From NCBI RefSeq assembly GCF_002095435.2, contig NZ_MJEJ02000045.1:141697-205696 (forward strand): 64,000 nucleotides of DNA, read 5' to 3'. Of this stretch, positions 33,890 through 42,847 are shown in pieces. Under the pieces are notes generated by a model. The model saw only the letters and a program-made list of their open reading frames with translations, had not been told where the DNA came from and ran no database searches. A program made the position numbers and the translations under genes. The stretch is from Williamsia sp. 1138. Lineage in GTDB: Bacteria; Actinomycetota; Actinomycetes; Mycobacteriales; Mycobacteriaceae. Numbering within the stretch: position 1 is the stretch's first letter; each line of letters starts with the position of its first letter.

Positions 33890-35323
33890 TCAGACCTGCG
33901 AGTACTCGCGATTGATCTTGTTGCGGCACAACAGGACGTAGGCACCGAAGGCGATGAGGAAGCCGATGAAGAAGGCGATGTCTCCCAGTTCGGGGACGGC
34001 TTCGGCGACCCACCCCACATAGCGCTCCTGGTTGGCGAACAGCGCCACCGAGACGACGAGCGCGATGACGAACGAGAGCAGGCCACCCCAGTTGGTGTAC
34101 TTGGTGTCGTAGAGCAGGTTCGCCACCGGGCGTCCTCGCCTCAGTAGCTGGTCGGCGAGGACGATGCCGAGCCACGGCCCGATCCAGTAGGCGACGATCA
34201 GCAGGAATGTCTCGTAGTTGGCGGCGGCGTCGGCCAGTGCCCACCACGCCACCAGGAACCCGACGACGCCGAAGACCGCGGTGACGACCGCACGCTGGAT
34301 CCCGACGGACATCTTGAAGCCCATGGTCACGAAAGCCATTGCGCCCGAGTACAGATTGATGGCGTTGGCGGCGACCGCGCCGATGGCGATCGCGAGCAGG
34401 GTCAGGTTGGCGACCCACGACGGCAGGGATCCGGTGAATGCGTCGGTGGGGCTGAGATCGGCGTCGGCGCCGATGGTGACCGATGCAGCGCCGATCGCCA
34501 TCAGCGCGGTGGTCGACACGAACAGTCCGGACGAGGCGAAGAACCCCGTCTGGAACTTCGAGACGTTCACCGGCAGGTAGCGGGTGTAGTCCGCGGCGTA
34601 GGGCGTCCAGGCGGCGGTGTAGCCGAATGCTGCACCGAGGGTGAGCAGGAAGCCGCCCAGACCGGCCCCGCCGTCGGCTGCAGCCATCCCGAGGTCGGCA
34701 TCACGGAAGATGAAGACGCCGGCCAGTACGAACACCACGGCCAGCACGGGTGCGGCGAGCCGCTCGAATCCCTGGACCAGGTTGTGGCCGCAGAACGCGA
34801 AACCGGTCTGCGCGAGCACGATGATGATCAGCGCGAGCACCGACGGCAGCCCGAACAGGGTGTTGAGCGCCAGTGCACCGCTGACGCTGTTGGTGGCGAA
34901 CCAGCCGACACCACACATCACCGTCATGAAGGCGGCTGGGAGGATGTTGCCGCGGTACCCGAAACCGAGGCGGCCCAGCACCATCTGCGGCACCCCGTGC
35001 AGGGGTCCGCGGGCGGACAGCACGTAGTGCGCGAGTGCTCCGAGTAGGTTGCCGATCGCCATCGCGGCGATGGCCTGCCAGAAGCTCAGCCCGAAATAGA
35101 GGACCGCGATGATCCCGAGGAAGATCGTCGCGAACTCGAGGTTGGGTGCGGTCCAGGTCCAGAACAGCCCGCGGGGTTTGCCGTGCCGGGCTTCGGGCGG
35201 GATGAACTCGTTACCGCCCGGCTCCACTGCAAGGACCTTGTCGCCGTAATTGCCCAGTGCTGCTTCCGGGGTATCCGGCGATGCGGGGCCTTCCGGGGTC
35301 GTGCGGGGAGTCGTCGATGTCAT
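33890..35323 (-). CDS. NCS1-family nucleobase/cytosine permease
   Basis: 477 residues. About 12 membrane segments, cytosine permease (CodB/Fcy2) style: FATIFLGIIAVLYFGLSFWQ first, GVPQMVLGRLGFGYRGNILP in the segment-3 region that normally binds substrate and sodium, and GYTAAWTPYAADYTRYLP mid-protein. Likely imports a pyrimidine, purine or related ring compound with Na+ or H+. ATG at 35323 gives MTSTTPRTTPEG. It could serve the deaminase module or form the end of the amine operon; the 139-base gap to aguA contains a palindrome, which favours the former. Confidence 0.82.
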   Translation of the reverse strand: MTSTTPRTTPEGPASPDTPEAALGNYGDKVLAVEPGGNEFIPPEARHGKPRGLFWTWTAPNLEFATIFLGIIAVLYFGLSFWQAIAAMAIGNLLGALAHYVLSARGPLHGVPQMVLGRLGFGYRGNILPAAFMTVMCGVGWFATNSVSGALALNTLFGLPSVLALIIIVLAQTGFAFCGHNLVQGFERLAAPVLAVVFVLAGVFIFRDADLGMAAADGGAGLGGFLLTLGAAFGYTAAWTPYAADYTRYLPVNVSKFQTGFFASSGLFVSTTALMAIGAASVTIGADADLSPTDAFTGSLPSWVANLTLLAIAIGAVAANAINLYSGAMAFVTMGFKMSVGIQRAVVTAVFGVVGFLVAWWALADAAANYETFLLIVAYWIGPWLGIVLADQLLRRGRPVANLLYDTKYTNWGGLLSFVIALVVSVALFANQERYVGWVAEAVPELGDIAFFIGFLIAFGAYVLLCRNKINREYSQV

Positions 35324-35404
35324 GGCGCAACGGTCCCTTGCCGGAGGCGTCCGGGGCAACTGACAGATCGTCCGTTGCAAAGGACCTCTGGCCCGTCGTT
35401 CTGT

Positions 35405-35470
35405 CCGAAAGTGGTGGGTTCCGGCGACGGCGACCTGCGGATTTGGTCGCCAGAACCCACCATCATCGGG
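35405..35470. repeat. Dispersed palindrome family, copy 2
   Basis: Arms GTGGTGGGTTCCGGCGAC and GTCGCCAGAACCCACCA, ending CATCATCGGG, with GACCTGCGGATTTG inside. Same plan as copies at 18351 and 49899. It overlaps the last bases of aguA and lies upstream of the NCS1 permease gene. Confidence 0.75.
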
Positions 35471-36476
35471 CGGTGGGCTGGTTCTGCGTGATGCAGTGGA
35501 TCCCGCCACCGCGTTCGAACAGGGGGCGTGCGTCCACGGCTTTCACGGTGCGACCGGGGTAGACCTCGGCGAGGATCGCCGCGGCCCGTGCATCGTTGGG
35601 GTCGTCGTAGCTGCAGGCGATGACACCGTCGTTGACCACGAGGTGGTTGATGTAGCTGTAGTCGACGGGACCCTCGTCGTCGGTCAGCACGGTGGGTGCG
35701 GGGACCCCGATGATCTCCCAGCCCGGTTCGGCGTCGGCGATCAGCGCCTTGATCCTGGCGCTGACCGCGAAGTCGGGATGATCGGGATTCTGCTGATCGT
35801 GCACCAGCACCACTCCCGGCGACGGCATCGCGGCGACGATGTCAACGTGCCCGCGCGTCCCGAACTTCTCGTTGTCGCGGGTCAGGCCGTGCGGCAGCCA
35901 GATTGCCCGCTCGGCGCCGATGGTGCGCGCCAGTTCGGCTTCGACCTGGGTCTTGGTCCAGTCCTGGTTTCGCCCTTCGCCGAGTTGCACCGACTCGGTG
36001 ACGAGCACCGTGCCGGCGCCATCGACCTGGATTCCGCCGCCCTCGTTGATCATCGGGGAGTCGATCAGTTCGGCCCCGGACAGTTCGGCGATCAGCGTCC
36101 CGATGTGCTGGTCTTTGTCCCATTGCGCCCACGACGCGGCACCCCAGCCGTTGAAGACCCAGTTGACCGCGCCGAGCCGGCCGTTCTCGTCGAGCACGAA
36201 CGTCGGCCCGATGTCACGGGCCCAGGCATCGTTCAGCGGCGCTTCGATGATCTCGATGTCGGCCGAAAGGTACTGGCGTGCAGTCGAGATCTCGCCGGGG
36301 TCGACGATCATGGTGACCGGTTCGAAGTCGAGTACGGCATGCGCGACGGCGGCCCACGTCGCTCGTGCCTCGTCGCGCGCGGCCTCGGTCTCGCCGAGGG
36401 AATACCCCTGCACCGGGTAGGCCATCCAGATCTTGTCCTGCGGCGCACCCTCGGCGGGCATCGTCCAGGTGGTCAT
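35463..36476 (-). CDS. aguA: Agmatine deiminase
   Basis: 337 residues. Guanidino-modifying enzyme fold; hydrolyses agmatine to N-carbamoylputrescine and ammonia. Acidic substrate residues in NDAWARDIGPTF near 82-93, NEGGGIQVDG near 145, the His in GTRGHVDIVA near 210 and the catalytic Cys in RGGGIHCITQNQP at the C-terminus. The usual partner AguB (carbamoylputrescine amidase) is absent from the window. The start overlaps the stop of the gene downstream on the same strand (ATGA), so it is tightly coupled with the aldehyde dehydrogenase. Confidence 0.93.
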   Translation of the reverse strand: MTTWTMPAEGAPQDKIWMAYPVQGYSLGETEAARDEARATWAAVAHAVLDFEPVTMIVDPGEISTARQYLSADIEIIEAPLNDAWARDIGPTFVLDENGRLGAVNWVFNGWGAASWAQWDKDQHIGTLIAELSGAELIDSPMINEGGGIQVDGAGTVLVTESVQLGEGRNQDWTKTQVEAELARTIGAERAIWLPHGLTRDNEKFGTRGHVDIVAAMPSPGVVLVHDQQNPDHPDFAVSARIKALIADAEPGWEIIGVPAPTVLTDDEGPVDYSYINHLVVNDGVIACSYDDPNDARAAAILAEVYPGRTVKAVDARPLFERGGGIHCITQNQPTAR

Positions 36477-37951
36477 GTGAGGGCGATGTACTTGGTGGTC
36501 AGGTATTCGTAGATGCCTTCGGAGCCGCCTTCGCGCCCGATACCCGACTGCTTGACGCCACCGAACGGTGCTGCGACGTCAGAGATCACCCCGCGATTGA
36601 CCCCGACCATCCCGGATTCGATCCTGTCGGCCACCCGGAGTGCCCGGTCGAGATCCTGGGTGTACAGGTAGGCGGCGAGACCGTACTCGGTTGCATTGGC
36701 GGCGCCGACGGCCTCGTCCTCGGTGGTGAAGGTGCTGATCACCGCGACCGGACCGAAGATCTCGTTGCAGACGATCTCGGCGTCCGAGGGGACCTGGTCG
36801 AGTACGGTGGCGGGGTAGAAGCACCCCGCGTCCTCGGTGGGGTCGGCACCGAGACGAACACGCGCGCCGTCGGCAACCGCCTTCGACACCGCCTCTGCGA
36901 TCGACGACTGCTGCTTCACGCTGACCATCGGCCCGAGTGTGGTGTCGGAGTCGTACCCGCGGCCGAGCACCATGGCCTTCATCTTCGCCGTGAGTGCGGC
37001 GGTGAACTCCTCGGCGACACCCTCCTGCACCAGAAAGCGGTTGGCCGCAGTGCAGGCCTCACCGCCGTTGCGGGTCTTCGCAGCGAAAGCACCTTCTACC
37101 GCCTTGTCGATGTCTGCGTCGTCGAACACCAGGAACGGAGCGTTGCCGCCGAGTTCCATCGAGGTGCGCTGGACGTTCTCGGCCGCCTGACCGATCAGGG
37201 TGCGGCCGACGGGTGTCGACCCGGTGAAGCTGATCTTGCGGACGCGTGGGTCCGCGATCAGCGGGGTGCTGACCTCGGCGGATTTGCTGGTCGGGAGCAC
37301 CGAGAGCACACCTGCCGGCAGTCCGGCCTCCCTGAACAGCTTGGCCAGGTAGAGCATGGTCAGCGGCGTCTCGTGTGCGGGCTTGACGATCATCGTGCAA
37401 CCTGCCGCCAGTGCGGGGCCGATCTTGCGGGTTCCCATGGCCAGCGGGAAGTTCCACGGCGTGATGGCGAACGCGACACCGACCGGCGCATGCGTGACCA
37501 TGATGCGGCCGGAACCGCCCGGTGACTTCGTGAAGCGGCCCGCCACCCGGACCGACTCTTCGGCGAACCAGCGCAAGAACTCGCCGCCGTAGTTGATCTC
37601 TGCCACCGAGTCCGGCAGCGCCTTGCCCATCTCGAGGGTCATGATCATCGCCATGTCGTCCGCGTGTTCGCGAATCAGTTCGTAGGTGCTCCGCAAGATC
37701 TCCGACCGGGCCCGGGGTGCGGTGTCTGCCCATTCCTCGGAGACCGCCACTGCGCTGTCCAGTGCCGTGGCGGCATCATCGGGTGTCGCGTCGGCGATCT
37801 GCAACAGTGAGGTGCCGGTCGCCGGATCATCCACGGAGAACGTTTCTTTGGTCGATGCCGCCACGGAGTCCCCGTTGATCCACAGGCCGGTCGGCACCGT
37901 CGCCAGCAGGTCGCGATACGGCGCGATGGGATCGGTGGAGGTGTCAGTCAT
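36473..37951 (-). CDS. gabD: Succinate-semialdehyde dehydrogenase
   Basis: 492 residues, NAD(P)-dependent aldehyde dehydrogenase. TPWNFPLAMGTRKIGPALAA near 160, the glycine motif SFTGSTPVGRTLIG near 235, Glu in MELGGNAPFLVF near 258 and the catalytic Cys in NGGEACTAANRF near 292. Sequence style and the GABA aminotransferase nearby point to succinate semialdehyde as substrate. The ATG at 37951 overlaps the end of the amine oxidase gene by 8 bases; its stop overlaps aguA. Confidence 0.88.
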   Translation of the reverse strand: MTDTSTDPIAPYRDLLATVPTGLWINGDSVAASTKETFSVDDPATGTSLLQIADATPDDAATALDSAVAVSEEWADTAPRARSEILRSTYELIREHADDMAMIMTLEMGKALPDSVAEINYGGEFLRWFAEESVRVAGRFTKSPGGSGRIMVTHAPVGVAFAITPWNFPLAMGTRKIGPALAAGCTMIVKPAHETPLTMLYLAKLFREAGLPAGVLSVLPTSKSAEVSTPLIADPRVRKISFTGSTPVGRTLIGQAAENVQRTSMELGGNAPFLVFDDADIDKAVEGAFAAKTRNGGEACTAANRFLVQEGVAEEFTAALTAKMKAMVLGRGYDSDTTLGPMVSVKQQSSIAEAVSKAVADGARVRLGADPTEDAGCFYPATVLDQVPSDAEIVCNEIFGPVAVISTFTTEDEAVGAANATEYGLAAYLYTQDLDRALRVADRIESGMVGVNRGVISDVAAPFGGVKQSGIGREGGSEGIYEYLTTKYIALT

Positions 37952-39905
37952 GGCAGTGTCCTTTCGGGTCAGAGGAGTCGGCATGGCAATGAGAACTCGG
38001 GCTCGGTGCCACGTCGAGGGAGGGATTGCGATCGAAGAACCCGAAAGGCTTGAGCCAGAACGACACCGTGTCCGCAGGCATGATGGGCCAGTCCTCCGGC
38101 CGGGTGATGTGGTGGACACCGAATGTGTACCAGACGACGACGTCGGTGTTGTCGATGCTTCGGTTGGCTTTCGTCCACTCGCCGAGCCCCGTGTCGATCG
38201 ACGACTGATTGACGAATTCACCTGCCGGCCAGCGCTCATCAGGACTGTTCGGCGTGACCCACACGGTGTGCCCGATCACCTGCGCGCGCTGGAAGATCGG
38301 GGAGGCAGGGTCGAACATCGACGGGATGGCATCACCGGGCACGAGTTTGTAGGACGGGTTGGTGCCCAGACCGTTGGTCGTGTTGGTGTTGACCACCTTC
38401 CACGCCCGCTGGGTGGCCCAGTTCATGTCCTGCTTGCCTTCTTCTTCGGTGCGCAGGGGAGTGTTGCGCTGCACGAGGGACAGCCCGTAGGGGTTGTTCG
38501 GACCCATGGGCTCGATCTCGGTCTCGCTGGCGTACACGGTGTTCTGCGTACCGTCGACGTCGAGATCGAGGCGGGCGACCAGGAAGTGCTGGTGATACGG
38601 GGCATACGTGCGTTCGTCGACCAGCGTTCCGTGAGGATGGGTGCCGCCCGGCGCGAACGGGGTGGTCACCATGATGCCGGTGGCCCGGACCTCGCACTCG
38701 ATGTTGCCGTCCTGGTAGAAGCGCCAGTAGACCAGGTATTCGTAGTTCGCGACGGTGACGTGGAAAGAGACCGTGAGGCGGCGCATCCGGCGCACCTCGG
38801 CGCCGGCGTCGTGGTCGACGTGCTTCCACAGGACCGCGTTGTCCTCTTCGTGGATGCAGATGGCGTTCGTGATCGTGTACGGCTCGCCCTTGCTGTTGTG
38901 GAGCACGGCATCGAGGTAGCGGATCTCGCCGAGGCAGTCGCAGCCGAGCTCCAGCGAGGTGGTCATGAAACCCAGACCCCACTCGCCGATGTCGAATGCG
39001 GTTCTGCGGTAGTGGTCTTCGCAGTGATCGCGGTAGGGGACCATCATCTCTGCGAACGACAGCTTGTGCGCGACAGAACGCTCGCGACCGTCGTCGTTGT
39101 AGCTGATGGTGTGCAGGGTCATGCCCTCGCGGTGATTGAAACCAACCCGCAGTGACCAGTTCTGCCAGGTCAGTTTGTTGCCTTCGAGGGTGAACGACGG
39201 TCCTTCGGGCTGGGTGATCTCCAACGGTTTCAGCGGCTCTCGGCGCGAGGCGTTGCGGATCCGTTCAGGGATCCGGGCAGGCACGTATTCGCCCATCACC
39301 TCCGGGGGTTCGACGCCGCCGGTGTCCTCGATCTCGAGCAGTTCCATCGTGTTGAGGTCGATCACACAGTGCAGCCCGCTGACCGGATGCGCGTAGGGAT
39401 TTGCGCCCGCCTCGCCCTTGACCCAGGTGTCCGACCAGCCGATGCGCCGGTCGCGGTACTTTTCCGGTGCCACCGCATCGCCGTAGGTCCAGGTGTCCAT
39501 GAACACCAGCTCGAGGTCGGTGATGCCGCGTTTGGCCAGGGCCGCAACCACATCGGGATGCTTGCGCAGAACCTCATCACATTCCTCGAACTCGTCGACC
39601 GTGAAGTTCGCTTGTACGCCGGGGATGTGATCGAACGATTCGACGGTGTCCTCGGACAGCGACACCACCGCCTTGTAGGTGGCGTTTCGGCGCGAGTCGA
39701 GGCAGGTGACCACGCCACGTCGAGGTGGCTCGGTGCCACCCGCTGCATAGTCGGCCAATTCGGCCTTGCTCGGCTCCAGCAATTCGATGGAGTTGAATCG
39801 CCACCCTTCGCCGACCCCGTGGTCTCGCAGCATGAGTGCTGCCGTGGCGCGGAACTCGTCAGCTGAGAAGGGGTCGAGGGGATGGGACGTCGATGCAGTG
39901 GTCAC
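37944..39905 (-). CDS. Copper-containing primary amine oxidase
   Basis: 653 residues. Oxidises primary amines such as putrescine to the aldehyde with H2O2 and ammonia, using copper and topaquinone made from its own Tyr. The topaquinone motif T-x-x-N-Y-E is present as TVANYEYLVYW near 385; copper ligands HQH (APYHQHFLVARLD near 435) and HHITRPEDWP near 605 are present, as is catalytic Asp in the GLHCVIDLNTMEL region upstream. GTG 39905 follows TAGGAG. Start-to-stop overlaps place it in the amine operon. Confidence 0.92.
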   Translation of the reverse strand: MTTASTSHPLDPFSADEFRATAALMLRDHGVGEGWRFNSIELLEPSKAELADYAAGGTEPPRRGVVTCLDSRRNATYKAVVSLSEDTVESFDHIPGVQANFTVDEFEECDEVLRKHPDVVAALAKRGITDLELVFMDTWTYGDAVAPEKYRDRRIGWSDTWVKGEAGANPYAHPVSGLHCVIDLNTMELLEIEDTGGVEPPEVMGEYVPARIPERIRNASRREPLKPLEITQPEGPSFTLEGNKLTWQNWSLRVGFNHREGMTLHTISYNDDGRERSVAHKLSFAEMMVPYRDHCEDHYRRTAFDIGEWGLGFMTTSLELGCDCLGEIRYLDAVLHNSKGEPYTITNAICIHEEDNAVLWKHVDHDAGAEVRRMRRLTVSFHVTVANYEYLVYWRFYQDGNIECEVRATGIMVTTPFAPGGTHPHGTLVDERTYAPYHQHFLVARLDLDVDGTQNTVYASETEIEPMGPNNPYGLSLVQRNTPLRTEEEGKQDMNWATQRAWKVVNTNTTNGLGTNPSYKLVPGDAIPSMFDPASPIFQRAQVIGHTVWVTPNSPDERWPAGEFVNQSSIDTGLGEWTKANRSIDNTDVVVWYTFGVHHITRPEDWPIMPADTVSFWLKPFGFFDRNPSLDVAPSPSSHCHADSSDPKGHCHD

Positions 39906-39915
39906 GCGTGGTCTC

Positions 39916-41265
39916 CTACCGGCCGGTGAGATCGTTCAGGGCGTTCTCGAGTACGTCGAGGCCGTCGTTCAACAGGGCGTCATCGATCACCAACGGCGGC
40001 AGCAGCCGGATCACGTTGCCGTACGTCCCGCAGGACAACAGCACCACCCCTTGCGCCAGGCATGCCGCGACGAGGGCCTTGGTGAGCTCCGGGTTCGGTT
40101 CTGTGCCACCCGGTTTGACCAGTTCGATGGCCAGCATCGCGCCCCGGCCACGGACCTCGCCGATCTCCGGTGTCACCGACGCCATCGCCCGGAGGCGGCC
40201 TCCGGCGAGTTCCTCGATGTGGCGGGCGCGGGCGGGTAGATCCAGGTCCTTCATCACATCCATGGCGGCCAGCGCGGCGGCGCAGGCCACCGGATTGCCG
40301 CCGTAGGTTCCACCGAGGCCACCGGCGTGCACCGCGTCGAGCAGATCTGCGCGCCCGGTCAGCGCTGACAGCGGCATACCGCCGGCGATGCCTTTGGCCA
40401 TGGTTACCAGATCGGGCACGATGCCCTCGTGGTCGCTGGCGAACCAGGCGCCGGTGCGGGCGAAGCCGCTCTGGACCTCGTCCGCGATGAACACGATGCC
40501 GTTGGAGCGCGCCCAATCAGCAAGTGCCGGCAAGAATCCCGGCGCGGGGACGATGAAGCCGCCCTCGCCCTGGATGGGTTCGATGATGATCGCCGCAAGC
40601 TGGTCACCGCCGATCTGCTTGTCCATCATCGAGATCGCGCGCTTGGCCGCTTCGGCACCGTCGAGTCCGTCGCGATAGGGATACGACATCGGGATCCGAT
40701 AGACCTCCGGCGCGAACGGGCCGAAACCATACTTGTACGGCATCGTTTTCGCGGTCAGCGCCATCGTCAGGTTGGTGCGACCGTGATAGGCGTGATCGAA
40801 CGCCACCACCGCGTCGCGACCGGTGGCCAAGCGTGCCACCTTGATCGCGTTCTCCACGGCCTCGGCGCCCGAGTTGAACAGCACCGTGCGCTTCTGATGA
40901 TCGCCGGGGGTCAGGTGGTTGAGCCGTTCTGCCACCGCGACGTAACCCTCGTACGGCGTGACCATGAAGCAGGTGTGGGTGAAGTGGCTTGCCTGCTCGG
41001 CGACAGCGGCGGCCACGGCAGCGTTGCCCGCTCCCACCGTCGTCACCGCGATGCCTGATCCGAAGTCGATCAACGAGTTGCCGTCGACGTCGACGATGAC
41101 CCCGCCGTCGGCGTCCGCGGCGTAGACCGGGACACTCGACCCGACTCCGCCGGCGACGGCCATCGCTCGACGACCCTGGAGCTCTGAGGATTTCGGACCG
41201 GGCAGGGCGGTGACCAGGTTCCGTGTCTGGGGCAGCCGGTACTGGGGCTGTGTCACGGTGGTCAT
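39916..41265 (-). CDS. gabT: 4-aminobutyrate aminotransferase
   Basis: 449 residues, class III PLP aminotransferase. Cofactor motifs NSGAEAVENAIKVAR near 115, FDHAYHGRTNLTMAL near 143, IIIEPIQGEGGF near 210, FIADEVQSGFARTG near 243 and PLP-lysine in VTMAKGIAGGMPLSA near 273. Converts GABA plus 2-oxoglutarate to succinate semialdehyde plus glutamate. The ATG at 41265 overlaps the preceding dehydrogenase stop (ATGA); its stop is 10 bases before the amine oxidase start. Confidence 0.92.
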   Translation of the reverse strand: MTTVTQPQYRLPQTRNLVTALPGPKSSELQGRRAMAVAGGVGSSVPVYAADADGGVIVDVDGNSLIDFGSGIAVTTVGAGNAAVAAAVAEQASHFTHTCFMVTPYEGYVAVAERLNHLTPGDHQKRTVLFNSGAEAVENAIKVARLATGRDAVVAFDHAYHGRTNLTMALTAKTMPYKYGFGPFAPEVYRIPMSYPYRDGLDGAEAAKRAISMMDKQIGGDQLAAIIIEPIQGEGGFIVPAPGFLPALADWARSNGIVFIADEVQSGFARTGAWFASDHEGIVPDLVTMAKGIAGGMPLSALTGRADLLDAVHAGGLGGTYGGNPVACAAALAAMDVMKDLDLPARARHIEELAGGRLRAMASVTPEIGEVRGRGAMLAIELVKPGGTEPNPELTKALVAACLAQGVVLLSCGTYGNVIRLLPPLVIDDALLNDGLDVLENALNDLTGR

Positions 41266-42662
41266 TCGATCGAGCTCATGACGTGCTTGATGCGGGTGTA
41301 GTCCTCGACCCCGTACGACGAGAGATCTTTGCCGTAGCCGGAGTTCTTGAACCCGCCGTGTGGCATCTCCGCGACGAGTGGGATGTGGCAGTTGACCCAC
41401 ACACATCCGAAGTCGAGACCGGCGGTCATGCGGCCGACGGTGCCGTTGTCGGTTGTCCACACGCTGGAGGCCAGGCCGTAACTGACGTCGTTCGAGAACT
41501 CCAGTGCCTGCGCCTCGTCGTCGAACGCCTGCACCGTGACGACGGGCCCGAAGGTCTCGTCCTGCACCAGCGAATCGCTCTGGCGGACTCCGGTGATCAC
41601 CGTTGGTTCGACGTAGAAACCCTTGTCGCCCTTGCGTTTGCCACCAGTCACCACCGTGGCATGGGAGGGCACCGAGTCGAGTATCGAGGTCACCTTGGTG
41701 AAGTGGTTGATGTTGTTGAGCGGCGGCACCGTGGTGTCTTTTGCCTTCTCGATCAGGGCGTCGACGAACTTGTCGTGAATCGACGAATGCACCAGGATCC
41801 GCGTGACCGCCGTGCAGTCCTGGCCCGCGTTGAAGAACGACGCGTCGCCGATGCCGTCGACGGCCTTGTCGAGGTCGGCGTCGGCGAAGACCACTGCGGG
41901 CGCCTTCCCGCCGAGTTCGAGGTGAGCGCGCTTGAGGTTCTGCGCCGCCGACACCGCGACTGCGATACCCGCGCGAACGGAGCCGGTGATCGAGACCATG
42001 CTCGGTGTCTTGTGTCCGACGAGGGCGGCGCCGGTGGCGCCGTTACCGAGCACCACGTTGAGGACCCCGTCGGGCAGGATGCCCTTTGAGATCTCCGCCA
42101 GTACGAGCGTCGACTCAGGGGTGGTGTCCGAGGGTTTGAGCACGACGGTGTTGCCCGCCGCGATGGCGGGGCCGATCTTCCACAGCGCCATCATCAGCGG
42201 GTAGTTCCATGGCGTCACCTGCGCGACGACGCCGACCGGCTCACGCCGGACGTACGAGGTGAAACCCTCCATGTACTCACCGGCCGACTTGCCTTCGAGT
42301 AGGCGGGCCGCGCCGGCGAAGAAGCGGATCTGGTCGGCACCGACGGTCACCTCCTCATCGGCGATCTGGTCGTCGGGCTGGCCGGTGTTGCGAGCCTGCG
42401 CCGCGACCAGTTTGTCCGAGTTCGCCTCGATGGCGTCGGCAAACTTCAGCAGCGCGGTCTGCCGCGTCTTCGGTGTGGTCTTTCCCCAGCTCTCGAAGGC
42501 TTTCGCCGCGGCGGACATGGCGGCGTCGACATCGGCGTCCGACGAGATGGGTGAGGTACCTACCACCGATTCGTCCGTGGGGTTGATGAGGTCCAACGTC
42601 TCCGTGCCGGTGGACGCCACGAACTCTCCGTTGATGTAGTTCTTCAAGATCTGATTGGCCAT
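41262..42662 (-). CDS. Gamma-aminobutyraldehyde dehydrogenase-type ALDH
   Basis: 466 residues. First gene of the amine operon. Motifs: QVTPWNYPLMMALWKIGPAI near 150, ITGSVRAGIAVA near 225, LELGGKAPAVVF near 247 and catalytic Cys in FNAGQDCTAVTR near 281. Its position between a PucR and gabT suggests it oxidises 4-aminobutanal, the amine oxidase product, to GABA. Other amino- or hydroxyaldehydes are possible. Divergent promoter region to PucR(2) is 42663-42847. Confidence 0.87.
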   Translation of the reverse strand: MANQILKNYINGEFVASTGTETLDLINPTDESVVGTSPISSDADVDAAMSAAAKAFESWGKTTPKTRQTALLKFADAIEANSDKLVAAQARNTGQPDDQIADEEVTVGADQIRFFAGAARLLEGKSAGEYMEGFTSYVRREPVGVVAQVTPWNYPLMMALWKIGPAIAAGNTVVLKPSDTTPESTLVLAEISKGILPDGVLNVVLGNGATGAALVGHKTPSMVSITGSVRAGIAVAVSAAQNLKRAHLELGGKAPAVVFADADLDKAVDGIGDASFFNAGQDCTAVTRILVHSSIHDKFVDALIEKAKDTTVPPLNNINHFTKVTSILDSVPSHATVVTGGKRKGDKGFYVEPTVITGVRQSDSLVQDETFGPVVTVQAFDDEAQALEFSNDVSYGLASSVWTTDNGTVGRMTAGLDFGCVWVNCHIPLVAEMPHGGFKNSGYGKDLSSYGVEDYTRIKHVMSSIE

Positions 42663-42778
42663 ATCACCAGGTCACTCTCGGTTGGGGGCGGATGGGAGAA
42701 GGGCGATGAGTTCAGTCTTCGCCGACGAGCCCGCGCGCGGACCTGACGGAACGTCCAGTCACTCTGCTCAGGCACTAC

Positions 42779-42793
42779 CATTTGTCCAATGGG
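42779..42793. promoter_or_regulatory. Inverted repeat in the amine operon/pucR divergent gap
   Basis: CCATTTGTCCAATGG: 5-base arms around TGTCC, near the middle of the 185-base divergent gap 42663-42847. A candidate regulator site shared by both promoters. Nothing else clear is seen in the gap. Confidence 0.35.
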
Positions 42794-42847
42794 AGCGAAG
42801 TCTGTGCAGGTATGCGCCATGAATGGGCTCGGCAAAGTCGCGAAGCC

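Noticed and set aside
35496..36512. 338-codon open frame on the plus strand
   Set aside because: Exact antisense of aguA, which has its full catalytic set.
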